Source: Pseudidiomarina sediminum DSM 21906 (lineage in GTDB: Bacteria; Pseudomonadota; Gammaproteobacteria; Enterobacterales; Alteromonadaceae). Taken from it: a DNA stretch of 64,000 nucleotides. Positions 42,170 through 50,814 of the stretch are shown in pieces. Made by a program: the position numbers and the translations under genes. Below the pieces are notes generated by a model. The model saw nothing but the letters and a program-made list of their open reading frames with translations, had not been told where the DNA came from and did not search any database. Location: positions 248,001 to 312,000 of the forward strand of contig NZ_AUHL01000005.1 in NCBI RefSeq assembly GCF_000423165.1, given 5' to 3'. How positions within the stretch are numbered: position 1 is the stretch's first letter; every line of letters begins with the position of its first letter.

Positions 42170-43387
42170 TTAATGCTCTGCGGCGTACGCTTCTACCTCA
42201 CGCCAAACCCGCAATAAGTTTTCATTCAAGATCTTCTTGATATCAGCTTCCGAGTAGCCACGATCCAATAGACCTTGTACTAAATTCGGATAGGTCGAGA
42301 CATCTTTTAAGCCGACCGGCAGTGAGTCGCCGACACCGTCGTAGTCAGAACCAATACCCACATGTTCAATGCCAATCAATTTCACGACGTGGTCGATGTG
42401 GTCCAACACTTGTTCAAGCGTTGCAAACGGGAATGGGTTGTCTGCTTCGAGTGCAGCAATTCGTTGCTTCGCTTCGTCTGACTCTGCGCCATACTGTTCT
42501 TTAACTTGTTCGATTTGCTGCTTGAGCATGTCACGATAACGGTTGGCAGCTTGGGTTACGAAGGTAGAACCGAAGTTAATCATGATGACGCCACCGTTCT
42601 CACCTAAAGCTTTAATCATCTCGTCGCTCATGTTGCGCTCAAAGCCTGGGGTATAACGACGTAATGATGAGTGCGACGCAATTACTGGCGCTTGAGAAAG
42701 TTCAATCGACTGCCAAAACGCATCATCGGAAACGTGCGAGATATCGATCATCATGCCGATATTGTTCATTTCTTTCACCAGCTCTTTACCGAACGGGCTC
42801 AAGCCATCCCACTGGCGACGTAAATCGTAAGAAGAATCTGCAATGTGGTTCGATTGTGAGTGCGATAAGGTGATGTAGCGAATACCGCGGTCGAAGAACT
42901 CTTTAAGGTTGGCCATGTCACCTTCCATCGGTGAACCATTTTCCATCCCTAAAGCAAGTGAAATTTTGCCGTCTGCAAATTGCTGCTCAACATCAGCCAC
43001 CGAATAAGCCATGGCAAATTTGTCTGGCGCACGCCAAGCCAATGCTTCCATACTATCAATCAACTGATGGGCAAGTTGTTTACTCGCACCCGGCGTTTGT
43101 TCAAGACGCGCAGGAATATAAATCGACATGAAGGGTACGTTCAAACCACCTTCTACTGCACGTGGGTAATCAAAATCCCCCCGCTGCGTGGCTCGGCTTA
43201 CATCTTCCCAATCTTCCGTGAGACGGTAAGGCACATCAATGTGCGTATCGATGAGCATGTTTTCTTGGGCAATTTTGCGTGCTTCTGGACTTGCGTTGTA
43301 GTCTTGCGCCATCACGGTATTTACCGATAAAGCCACCGCGCTTAAGCTAAGTGCGCTGACCATTCCTAACCAGGTCTTTTTGTTCAC
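42170..43387 (-). CDS. Secreted membrane dipeptidase (M19 family)
   Basis: A 405-residue zinc dipeptidase of the renal dipeptidase family with a signal peptide (to about TVMAQ). Zinc ligands are seen in DTHIDVP (HxD), in MENGSP (bridging Glu), in DISHVSD and in ASHSSLRRY. It would hydrolyse dipeptides in the periplasm, possibly also D-amino-acid-containing ones. It is transcribed alone; the end of the transcript runs toward the heptamer array. Confidence 0.93.
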   Translation of the reverse strand: MNKKTWLGMVSALSLSAVALSVNTVMAQDYNASPEARKIAQENMLIDTHIDVPYRLTEDWEDVSRATQRGDFDYPRAVEGGLNVPFMSIYIPARLEQTPGASKQLAHQLIDSMEALAWRAPDKFAMAYSVADVEQQFADGKISLALGMENGSPMEGDMANLKEFFDRGIRYITLSHSQSNHIADSSYDLRRQWDGLSPFGKELVKEMNNIGMMIDISHVSDDAFWQSIELSQAPVIASHSSLRRYTPGFERNMSDEMIKALGENGGVIMINFGSTFVTQAANRYRDMLKQQIEQVKEQYGAESDEAKQRIAALEADNPFPFATLEQVLDHIDHVVKLIGIEHVGIGSDYDGVGDSLPVGLKDVSTYPNLVQGLLDRGYSEADIKKILNENLLRVWREVEAYAAEH

Positions 43388-43457
43388 GAGAACTTCCTCT
43401 AGCAGTTGTTTTCATTGTTATTGTTTCAGCAGACTAGCACAAACAACAATTGAAAAT

Positions 43458-43574
43458 CACCCTGTCTTCGAGGCATTAGCCGCGTGGTTCGTAGCAACGA
43501 CCGCACCCACGAGTACTGTTCCAAGTACGGGTGCGATCGTAATTACCGTGAGCCACAGGAAAGCGCTAAACATA
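43458..43574 (-). CDS. Possible 38-residue membrane peptide
   Basis: An open frame from ATG at 43574 to TGA at 43458, four bases after the stop of the small secreted protein gene. The peptide starts MFSAFLWLTVITIAPVLG and is one long hydrophobic helix with a short polar tail (NHAANASKTG). TTGGGTAAG before the ATG is only a fair ribosome site. It may be translated by coupling to the upstream gene. No family is recognised; a single-helix small protein of unknown role, or a chance frame. Confidence 0.4.
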
Positions 43575-43578
43575 TTGC

Positions 43579-43830
43579 TTACCCAACGCGCTTAGCGTTA
43601 GCTTTTTGAATTTTCGCGAGGCTTAACGGTTGCTGCTCTGGCTGCAGCCAATCAAGTTTTTGAAACGCACGCTTCTGCTGTAGGCGGTCTTCGACAGTCA
43701 AGGCTTGGGTGACCTGATGTGCTTGTGCACGGAAGCTCGCTGCTAGAGCGGTTTCTAAATCAACTTTTTGCGCCAACGCTGGGCTGGCAACTGAAGCCAA
43801 AACAACTGCAAGTGAAAGTACTGTTTTCAT
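43579..43830 (-). CDS. Small secreted protein of unknown function (83 residues)
   Basis: An 83-residue protein with a clear signal peptide (cleavage after SPALA) and a short helical, Gln-rich mature part (LQQKRAFQKLDWLQPEQQPLSL split across the middle and end). AGGAG lies eight bases before the ATG. No known domain is recognised. The leader contains two inverted repeats, and a possible 38-residue membrane peptide follows. Confidence 0.65.
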   Translation of the reverse strand: MKTVLSLAVVLASVASPALAQKVDLETALAASFRAQAHQVTQALTVEDRLQQKRAFQKLDWLQPEQQPLSLAKIQKANAKRVG

Positions 43831-43840
43831 GAGTGTTCTC

Positions 43841-43859
43841 CTAACGTTAATGTCGTTAG
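43841..43859 (-). promoter_or_regulatory. Inverted repeat at the ribosome site of the 83-residue gene
   Basis: CTAACG (43841-43846) and CGTTAG (43854-43859) flank seven bases; the structure abuts the AGGAG ribosome site, so folding could block initiation. Function is inferred from position only. Confidence 0.35.
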
Positions 43860-43869
43860 AAGTTATTCA

Positions 43870-43905
43870 AAGGTTGTGCCAACTTTGAAAAATATTCACA
43901 ACCTT
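43870..43905. promoter_or_regulatory. Inverted repeat upstream of the 83-residue gene
   Basis: Perfect 9-base arms AAGGTTGTG (43870-43878) and CACAACCTT (43897-43905) separated by 18 A/T-rich bases. It may be the binding site of a dimeric regulator or part of the dusA 3' end. No T run follows immediately. Confidence 0.4.
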
Positions 43906-43962
43906 ATGTTTTAAAAGCACTTTTATTAATGAGGCAAACGAAAAGTATCACTTTACTTGGTT

Positions 43963-45009
43963 TTAACGGTTAGCGAGTTCCGCTAAATCTTGGTCATATT
44001 TCACACGGGCCTGAGCGACCAAAGTGAGTCCGTCACGGAGCAATTGTTCGGCACTATCCACCGTCGGACCTTGTTGACTTAACCATTGACGCCAACGCTT
44101 CGCACCAGGCTGACCTTGGAACAGTCCTAACATATGACGAACCACATGCCAGCAGCGACCACCAGCATCGATGTGGCGTTGCACATAAGGGATCATTTGC
44201 TCTACCGCTGCAACTTGCTGCGCATAACTCGCCCCCGCAATCTCGGGAACTTCGTGCGGAGCTTGCTGTAGCGCATCAAAGCAACCAAGAAACGCTGGGT
44301 TTTGATAAGCTTCACGGCCAATCATCACACCATCAACATGGCGTAGATGCTCAACGATGGCAGCAGCATCGGTAATACCGCCATTAATCATCATATGCAC
44401 GTCGGCGTACCGTTGCTTGGCAAGGTACACACGTTCATATTGTAACGGCGGAATCTCACGGTTCTGCTTCGGACTTAAGCCTTTCAGCCAGGCTTTACGA
44501 GCATGCAAAGTAACGTCACGGCAACCGGCTGCCGTCACAGTGTCGAGAAAGCGGTAAAGAAATTCATCGCTATCCTGTTCATCAATGCCAAGACGGGTTT
44601 TCACCGACACACGCATCTGTGGCGCAGCACTCTGCATAGCACTAACGCACGCCGCAACAGTGTCAGGGTCCGCCATCAAGCAGGCACCAAAACTGCCGTT
44701 TTTCACCCGATCAGAAGGACAGCCCACATTGATATCGACCGCACGATAACCACGCTCGTAAGCACGTGCCGTGCACTCTGCCATAGCGCCTGGATCGCAG
44801 CCACCGAGCTGTAATACGACAGGCTGTTCGGCAGGGTCAAACGCCAAAAAGTCATACTTGCCGTAGATAATGGCGCCAGTAGTCACCATTTCCGTAAAAA
44901 GCACGGTTTTTTGTGTTAATAGCCGATGAAAGTAGCGACAGTGACGATCAGTCCAATCCAGCATAGGAGCTACTGCTAACGTCGGTGCTGCAAAAGGATG
45001 ATCTACCAT
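43963..45009 (-). CDS. dusA: tRNA-dihydrouridine(20/20a) synthase
   Basis: A 348-residue flavoenzyme that reduces uridine 20/20a of tRNA D loops with NADPH. The FMN-binding barrel begins APMLDWTDRHCRYFHR, and NVGCPSDRVKNGSFGACLM carries the catalytic cysteine; RHMLGLFQGQPGAKRWR near the end is characteristic of DusA. E. coli DusA is 330-345 residues depending on start. Divergent from zur. Confidence 0.95.
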   Translation of the reverse strand: MVDHPFAAPTLAVAPMLDWTDRHCRYFHRLLTQKTVLFTEMVTTGAIIYGKYDFLAFDPAEQPVVLQLGGCDPGAMAECTARAYERGYRAVDINVGCPSDRVKNGSFGACLMADPDTVAACVSAMQSAAPQMRVSVKTRLGIDEQDSDEFLYRFLDTVTAAGCRDVTLHARKAWLKGLSPKQNREIPPLQYERVYLAKQRYADVHMMINGGITDAAAIVEHLRHVDGVMIGREAYQNPAFLGCFDALQQAPHEVPEIAGASYAQQVAAVEQMIPYVQRHIDAGGRCWHVVRHMLGLFQGQPGAKRWRQWLSQQGPTVDSAEQLLRDGLTLVAQARVKYDQDLAELANR

Positions 45010-45100
45010 AACTACCTCGAACCAAAAAAGGACGCCGTATTCTACGTGGAAAGCGCTTGCCTGACTACCTGTTTACAAAGTTGCATGGTAGACTGCGGCC

Positions 45101-45547
45101 ATGAACACGAAAGAAACGCAACGCCTGGTCACCAAGGCGCAACAATTATGTGAACAGCGCGGCGCTCGATTGACTCCGGCGCGTCGTGAAGTATTTGAGA
45201 TCCTAGCGGCTGAATCTGGTGCCGTCGGCGCTTATGACTTATTAGATAAGCTCAAAGCAGCGGTGCCAAACGCGAAGCCGCCGACGATTTACCGCGCGCT
45301 CGATTTTTTGCAAGAACAAGGCTTTGTGCACAAGATCACCTCGTCAAATAGCTACGTGCTTTGCAGTCACTTTGACCACCATCATCCGGTGCAAATGCTG
45401 ATTTGTGAGCGCTGTGGTTCAGTGCAGGAAATTCAGTCTGATGGGGTCTACAACGCCCTGCTCAAGCAAGCTGAAGACCAGGGCTTTCATGTAGAAAGTC
45501 AAACCATTGAAGCGCACGGCACTTGCAGTAACTGCCGCGCCGCTTAA
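45101..45547 (+). CDS. zur: Zinc uptake regulator Zur (Fur family)
   Basis: A 148-residue Fur-family repressor with winged helix (ARLTPARREVFEIL, PPTIYRALDFLQEQGFVHKI) and metal sites: HFDHHHPVQ, the CERCGS pair, and a C-terminal CSNC pair that hold structural zinc. The lack of the Fur-specific histidine pattern and the resemblance to E. coli Zur favour zinc sensing. It would repress znuABC and related genes when zinc is sufficient. It is divergent from dusA, 91 bases away, and convergent with dnaB. Confidence 0.9.
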   Translation: MNTKETQRLVTKAQQLCEQRGARLTPARREVFEILAAESGAVGAYDLLDKLKAAVPNAKPPTIYRALDFLQEQGFVHKITSSNSYVLCSHFDHHHPVQMLICERCGSVQEIQSDGVYNALLKQAEDQGFHVESQTIEAHGTCSNCRAA

Positions 45548-45562
45548 CTCACGCTTGGTTAA

Positions 45563-46990
45563 TTAATATTCAGGGCCATCCGGTATTTCATGCAAGGCAA
45601 GGTTGTCAAAGCGTGAGTACTGGCCTTGGAACTTCAGTTTCACGGTACCGATAGGACCGTTCCGTTGCTTCCCTAAAATGACCTCAGCAATGCCCTTCTC
45701 TTCCGTTTCTGGGTGATACACCTCATCACGATAGATGAACATGATCACGTCAGCATCCTGCTCAATCGAACCAGACTCACGCAAGTCAGAGTTCACCGGA
45801 CGTCGGTTGGAACGTTGCTCAAGTGAACGGTTCAGCTGCGACAGCGCGACGACAGGTACTTCGAGTTCTTTTGCCAAGGCTTTCAATGAGCGTGAGATTT
45901 CAGCGATTTCTAGCGTTCGGTTTTCAGACATCCCGGGTACCGTCATCAGCTGCAAGTAATCCACCATGATTAACGATAACCCGCCATGCTCACGGAACAC
46001 GCGGCGCGCACGCGAGCGTACTTCTGTCGGGGTGAGGCCTGAAGAGTCGTCAATATAGATGTTGTTACGGTCTTTCAAAATCGAAATGGTTGAAGCCACA
46101 CGGCTCCAATCTTCTTCTTGCAACTGACCATTACGAATTCGGGTTTGGTCGACATGACTTAACGAGGCCATCATACGCATCATGATTTGCTCTGATGGCA
46201 TCTCCAGACTGAAGACTAACACCGGCTTGTCTTCTTTCATTGCGACGTTTTCACACAGGTTCATCGCAAACGTCGTTTTACCCATCGACGGTCGTGCCGC
46301 GACAATAATTAAGTCTGACGACTGTAAACCAGCGGTCATCTTATCGAGATCCGTAAAGCCTGTTGAACGACCCGTTACGCCATTTGGGTTATTGCTACGG
46401 CTAAGTTCATCGATACGATCGACAGTACGTTGCAGTATCGGCGCGATCGCTTGCGGCCCTTCGTTCGCATCGGTGCGCTTCTCGGCAATGTGGAAAACTT
46501 TACTTTCTGCGATATCCAACAGTTCCGCACTAGCACGATTTTGCGTGTCATAGCATGACTCGGCAATTTCGTTGGAAGCAGAGATTAACTCACGGAGCAC
46601 CGCCCGCTCACGCACAATTTGTGCGTAGGCGCGAATGTTCGCGGCACTTGGCGTATTCTTCGCAATTTCACCTAAGTAGGCAAAGCCACCCACTTCTTGC
46701 AATTCACCCGCAGCTTCAAGGGACTCAGACACTGTGACCAAGTCAATCGGCTGACTTTGCTCCGCCAAGCGGTGCATGGCGCGGAAAATAAGACGGTGGC
46801 CGCGGTGGTAAAAGTCATCACTAATAATATCGCCAGAGATACTATCCCAAGCCTGATTGTCCAGCATTAACCCGCCCAATACGGACTGTTCAGCTTCAAT
46901 AGAATGCGGTGGGGTTTTGATTGCAGCGAGTTTATCGTCGTTGCGTTTTTGCTTGTCAGGACGGTTAGCGGCCATAACTCTCTCATTCAT
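45563..46990 (-). CDS. dnaB: Replicative DNA helicase
   Basis: A 475-residue hexameric helicase (E. coli 471). N-terminal primase-interacting domain (PHSIEAEQSVLGGLMLDN), linker, RecA-like motor with Walker A ARPSMGKTTFA and Walker B region LIMVDYLQLM, then LNRSLEQR and QDADVIMFIYRDE. It unwinds DNA at the fork. No intein or extra insertion. alr, the usual E. coli neighbour, is absent here. Confidence 0.98.
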   Translation of the reverse strand: MNERVMAANRPDKQKRNDDKLAAIKTPPHSIEAEQSVLGGLMLDNQAWDSISGDIISDDFYHRGHRLIFRAMHRLAEQSQPIDLVTVSESLEAAGELQEVGGFAYLGEIAKNTPSAANIRAYAQIVRERAVLRELISASNEIAESCYDTQNRASAELLDIAESKVFHIAEKRTDANEGPQAIAPILQRTVDRIDELSRSNNPNGVTGRSTGFTDLDKMTAGLQSSDLIIVAARPSMGKTTFAMNLCENVAMKEDKPVLVFSLEMPSEQIMMRMMASLSHVDQTRIRNGQLQEEDWSRVASTISILKDRNNIYIDDSSGLTPTEVRSRARRVFREHGGLSLIMVDYLQLMTVPGMSENRTLEIAEISRSLKALAKELEVPVVALSQLNRSLEQRSNRRPVNSDLRESGSIEQDADVIMFIYRDEVYHPETEEKGIAEVILGKQRNGPIGTVKLKFQGQYSRFDNLALHEIPDGPEY

Positions 46991-47065
46991 AGGTGGCGAA
47001 CCTAAGACTATACAAAATGCCGCGGTAGGAAGAAAGCGGTTCGCATCGCGAACCGCTCCAATTGC

Positions 47066-48028
47066 TTACTTTTTATCGAGCTGGATATCACCACTCATGG
47101 TGCTCACATCAATCCGACCCGAGCCATCACCAAAGCTGGTCTGCAAACGTGCGCCTGCGCCCCAACGTGGCTCTTCAGCTTTCACATCGCTCAAGTTGTT
47201 GATGATTGAACCACCACCACTAACTTCCGCGTTCAATTTCGCATGAACTGCGTCGGCAAAGTGCAACAACACACCTCCGCTAACCGAGTTCGCTTCAATC
47301 TTGCCATCTTTCGCCAGTGCGAGACGCGCAATCAAGTCACCGCTTACCGCCTTCATCTGCAACCGGTCAAGCTGTTGCAAGCGCGCTTCGACATCTCCTG
47401 ACACCGTTTCAAGGCGCACATCTCGCGCACTGCTTGCTACTTCGATATCACCACTGGTCGAGGTGTAATGCACTCGCTCAGCGCTGTTATCAACATCTTC
47501 GATATCGCCGCTGACGGTTTTCATCGTCACCTCACCACTTAAACCTTCGGCTTCAATGTCACCACTTACGGTCGTCAATTGTGCCGTCCCGGCCAAGTTT
47601 TCTGCCTCGATGTCACCACTGACCGTATTCACCCGTACCGAACGCTCGAAGCCCTTCACCTCAAAGTCACTCGAAACACCATTGATGTCCAATTGGGCAG
47701 AGGCTGGTAAACGCACGGTTAAGTCGGTCGCTTCATCGCCGCGGAAGTTGCCACGCTCAGGCATCTCAACAACGATGTTTAACGTATTGCCGTTGAGTTC
47801 AAACGTAAACCCTGTCGCATATTCATCGAGTTTCCCTTTGACTTCAGCGTAGTTACCTTCGCCACCAATAAGGGTTACTTCACCACGCATATTGTTCACA
47901 TTCACGGTAACGCTACTTGGTACCTCGATACGTTCATCAACCTGTTGCTGTTTCGCCAACGCTGCTAGCGGAAAATAACTCCCGGCAAGCAAAGCTGCGC
48001 CCGACACTACTGTCATAACTGTTTTCAT
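47066..48028 (-). CDS. Secreted DUF4097 repeat protein
   Basis: A 320-residue exported protein (signal peptide ending near PLAALAKQ). The body holds at least eight repeats of a 17-20 residue unit around VSGDIEA (for example VNTVSGDIEAEN, LTTVSGDIEAEG, LETVSGDVEAR, VSTMSGDIQL), which suggests a right-handed beta-helix of the DUF4097 kind. The ATG at 48028 gives a proper signal peptide; a longer frame does not. It follows the sigma and anti-sigma genes by 22 bases and is probably their main co-transcribed partner. Function unknown. Confidence 0.85.
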   Translation of the reverse strand: MKTVMTVVSGAALLAGSYFPLAALAKQQQVDERIEVPSSVTVNVNNMRGEVTLIGGEGNYAEVKGKLDEYATGFTFELNGNTLNIVVEMPERGNFRGDEATDLTVRLPASAQLDINGVSSDFEVKGFERSVRVNTVSGDIEAENLAGTAQLTTVSGDIEAEGLSGEVTMKTVSGDIEDVDNSAERVHYTSTSGDIEVASSARDVRLETVSGDVEARLQQLDRLQMKAVSGDLIARLALAKDGKIEANSVSGGVLLHFADAVHAKLNAEVSGGGSIINNLSDVKAEEPRWGAGARLQTSFGDGSGRIDVSTMSGDIQLDKK

Positions 48029-48050
48029 GCTTTTCTCCTTCACCAGACCA

Positions 48051-48557
48051 TTACACTTGTTGCAGCTGTTCGCGCACAACAAATTGTGATTCAATTAACT
48101 CCAGTTCTTTCTCATACAGCCACTGCAATAGTTGCCACAGCGCCTGATTATTTGGTTCGTCCGTCAACTGGGCCGTGACCTCGACGATACTGGCTCGAAT
48201 TTGTTCGAGCTCCTGTTGAACATAGGTGCTCTGGCCATTCCAGCCGACCGTTTGGTAGTGCACCAGCACTTCTTGCCGTTGCTGTTGATGCTGCGCATTT
48301 AGCGCACTAAGTAACTGGTCCACCGGCGCTACTTGGGACATCTGTGCTGGGCTCATATAAGCCATCATTACGCCCACTGCGAACACTAAACTTGCGGCAG
48401 CGGCCCACCAAGGCCAGCGTCCTCGTGCAGATGATTGACGCGCGATGCCATGGTCAATGCCAGGCCAAAGGTCACGCTGCGGCGCAGGCATATGTTCGAC
48501 ATCATGAGCTTGTTCAATTAAGCGATCTAAGCTGTTAGCTGTTGTTCGTTGTGTCAT
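48051..48557 (-). CDS. Probable membrane anti-sigma factor
   Basis: A 168-residue protein with a soluble N-terminal part (about 1-48), one transmembrane helix (about WWAAAASLVFAVGVMMAY) and a Glu/Gln-rich helical periplasmic part. The start overlaps the end of the sigma gene by 23 bases. No zinc anti-sigma motif (HxxxCxxC) is present. The name rests on topology and on position after an ECF sigma gene, a recurring arrangement. Start GTG at 48560 is the alternative. Confidence 0.7.
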   Translation of the reverse strand: MTQRTTANSLDRLIEQAHDVEHMPAPQRDLWPGIDHGIARQSSARGRWPWWAAAASLVFAVGVMMAYMSPAQMSQVAPVDQLLSALNAQHQQQRQEVLVHYQTVGWNGQSTYVQQELEQIRASIVEVTAQLTDEPNNQALWQLLQWLYEKELELIESQFVVREQLQQV

Positions 48558-49107
48558 CACTTAGCCACTCCTCTAGTAACGCTCGCGCACGATGCACTTG
48601 TGTTTTACTGGTTCCCACGGCAATACCTAACTCCTGCGCCACCTCTTCGTGACGTAACCCTTCAATACAGTGCAACACGAAGACCCAACGCATCTGTACC
48701 GGCAATCGCAAAATCAAACGGTCCAATAAACTCACATCTGTGCTTTGCGCGCTGGCAAGCTGCTCACTGTAAGTAGGATCATCAGTGAGGACCAAGCCCT
48801 GTTGCCAGCGTTTTTGCTTGCGTAGCTCACTAATCGCAACACGGGTTGCCACCGTATGCAACCAAGTACTGAATTTACTCTCACCACGAAAGCTCGTTAA
48901 ACTACGCCAAACTTTGATAAACACCTCTTGGGTGACATCATGCGCACTGTCATGATCACCAGCGAGTCGCCAAACCAGCGCATAAATACGTCGGTAGTGA
49001 CGGTCAAAAAGCTGGCGAAACGCCTGACTATTTCCTTGCACAGCTTGCGCCACAAGATCCGTATCCGAGTCTTCCAGCTCTGGCTGTAGCTGCAATGCCG
49101 CTGTCAC
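48535..49107 (-). CDS. ECF RNA polymerase sigma factor
   Basis: A 190-residue sigma-70 family factor with region 2 (RQLFDRHYRRIYALVWRL, DVTQEVFIKVWRSL, STWLHTVATRVA) and region 4 (LPVQMRWVFVLHCIEGL, QELGIAVGTSKTQVHRAR). No region 3, hence ECF group. The start is GTG with AAGGA eight bases upstream. It heads an operon with a probable anti-sigma and a DUF4097 protein, so it likely responds to an envelope signal; the target genes are not visible. Repeated GATCGT elements lie in its upstream region. Confidence 0.93.
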   Translation of the reverse strand: MTAALQLQPELEDSDTDLVAQAVQGNSQAFRQLFDRHYRRIYALVWRLAGDHDSAHDVTQEVFIKVWRSLTSFRGESKFSTWLHTVATRVAISELRKQKRWQQGLVLTDDPTYSEQLASAQSTDVSLLDRLILRLPVQMRWVFVLHCIEGLRHEEVAQELGIAVGTSKTQVHRARALLEEWLSDDTTNNS

Positions 49108-49122
49108 ATCGTGTCCTTATTA

Positions 49123-49173
49123 AGTGATCGTACTGAGTTGGACGCAGTGATCGTGCCGAAGGTTTACACGATC
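49123..49173. promoter_or_regulatory. Repeated GATCGT elements upstream of the ECF sigma gene
   Basis: AGTGATCGT occurs at 49123-49131 and again at 49146-49154, 23 bases apart, and the inverse CACGATC lies at 49167-49173, about two helical turns further. The set lies in the only stretch available for the sigma operon promoter. It could be an operator or part of an autoregulated promoter. Confidence 0.5.
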
Positions 49174-49184
49174 CCAGAAAAAAT

Positions 49185-49222
49185 TAAAAAAAAACCGCGG
49201 TCTGTTTCCAGACCACGGTTTC
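49185..49222 (-). terminator. Terminator of the rpsF-priB-rpsR-rplI operon
   Basis: A long hairpin with arms AACCGTGGTCTG and CAGACCGCGGTT (one G-U pair) around a four-base loop, followed on the minus strand by nine T residues. It sits about 25 bases after the rplI stop. Confidence 0.9.
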
Positions 49223-49244
49223 TTCAAGCTTTAGTTGATGCAAA

Positions 49245-49694
49245 TTAAGCAGCAACAACCTGCAACTTGATGTTTGCAAATACGTCAGCATGCAAGTGCA
49301 ACTCGATGTCGTACTCGCCCACTTCACGCAAGGTGCCGTTTGGCAACAATACTTCGCTCTTCTGCACTTCAACGCCTGCTGCAGTTACTGCATCAGCGAT
49401 GTCGCGCGTACCGATTGAACCAAACAATTTACCTTCGTCACCAGCTTTAGAGCTAACAACGATAGCTTCAAGTGCATTTACTTTCTCTGCACGCTCTTCC
49501 GCAGCAGCTAAGTCAGCAGCGATTTTCGCTTCCAATTCAGCGCGGCGCTCTTCAAAAACTTTAATGTTCGCTTCGGTTGCAGGAACTGCTTTACCGTTAG
49601 GGAACAAGAAGTTACGTGCATAGCCAGACTTAACAGAAACTTGGTCACCCAAGCTACCTAAGTTGGCAATTTTGTCTAATAGAATGATTTCCAT
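49245..49694 (-). CDS. rplI: 50S ribosomal protein L9
   Basis: A 149-residue L9, same length as E. coli, with [22 protein letters not shown], a long connecting helix and a C-terminal globular domain. It binds at the base of the L1 stalk and helps maintain reading frame. Last gene of the rpsF operon. Confidence 0.98.
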   Translation of the reverse strand: MEIILLDKIANLGSLGDQVSVKSGYARNFLFPNGKAVPATEANIKVFEERRAELEAKIAADLAAAEERAEKVNALEAIVVSSKAGDEGKLFGSIGTRDIADAVTAAGVEVQKSEVLLPNGTLREVGEYDIELHLHADVFANIKLQVVAA

Positions 49695-49734
49695 TGTTCG
49701 CTACCTCTGAGTTTCGATCGTTCGCGATGCTGGC

Positions 49735-50281
<547 letters not shown>

Positions 50282-50304
50282 AATAGTTGACGATACCTCA
50301 CAGC

Positions 50305-50676
50305 TTATGCTGATGCGTTCTCGTCTTGCTCTTCAGTACGGCTATCTGATTTGCGTTCTTCTTTTTTGTTCAAAGGAGAAACTTCAGTCACCGCTTCTTT
50401 CTTACGCATAACCATGTTGCGAAGTACTGCATCGTTGTAACGGAAAGCTGTTTCCAACTCTTCAACAACTTCAGCTGATGCTTCGATGTTCATCAACACG
50501 TAGTGCGCTTTGTGCAACTTGTTGATTGGGTAAGCCAATTGACGACGGCCCCAGTCTTCCAAACGATGGATGGTGCCGTTACCTTGTTTGATCGTTTCGC
50601 TGTAACGCTCGATCATACCAGGTACTTGCTCGCTCTGGTCCGGGTGGACCATGAATACGATTTCATAATGACGCAT
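50305..50676 (-). CDS. rpsF: 30S ribosomal protein S6
   Basis: A 123-residue S6 with [18 protein letters not shown] and an acidic C-terminal tail that in E. coli receives extra glutamates from RimK; here the tail after about residue 105 is Glu/Asp/Ser-rich. Pairs with S18. First gene of the operon. Confidence 0.97.
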   Translation of the reverse strand: MRHYEIVFMVHPDQSEQVPGMIERYSETIKQGNGTIHRLEDWGRRQLAYPINKLHKAHYVLMNIEASAEVVEELETAFRYNDAVLRNMVMRKKEAVTEVSPLNKKEERKSDSRTEEQDENASA

Positions 50677-50782
50677 TTCTGCTCCTTATGGTTCATAGCT
50701 ACTGGTAGGCTCAGTCACACCTGCAGCAGCAAGGAACGCTTTTTGGATAGTTAAACTAACTTAGACTGATTTAAGCCGCGGG

Positions 50783-50811
50783 ATTCTAGCTGAAAAAAGC
50801 GCCGATCACAA
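50783..50811 (-). promoter_or_regulatory. Sigma70 promoter of the rpsF operon
   Basis: TTGTGA (50806-50811) and TAGAAT (50783-50788) on the minus strand are spaced by 17 bases and followed by a GC-rich discriminator (CCCGCGG). The promoter begins just after the stop of the upstream gene and gives a leader of about 100 bases before rpsF. Confidence 0.65.
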
Positions 50812-50814
50812 GCT

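Noticed and set aside
41837-42240. Long open frames on both strands through the heptamer array with seven-residue peptide repeats
   Set aside because: A 7-base unit stays open in all phases by its composition. There is no ribosome site or family similarity, and the S10 promoter lies inside these frames.
47066-48028. Repeated DNA in the DUF4097 gene as a CRISPR-like array
   Set aside because: The repeats are protein-level and diverged at the DNA level, in frame within a secreted protein.
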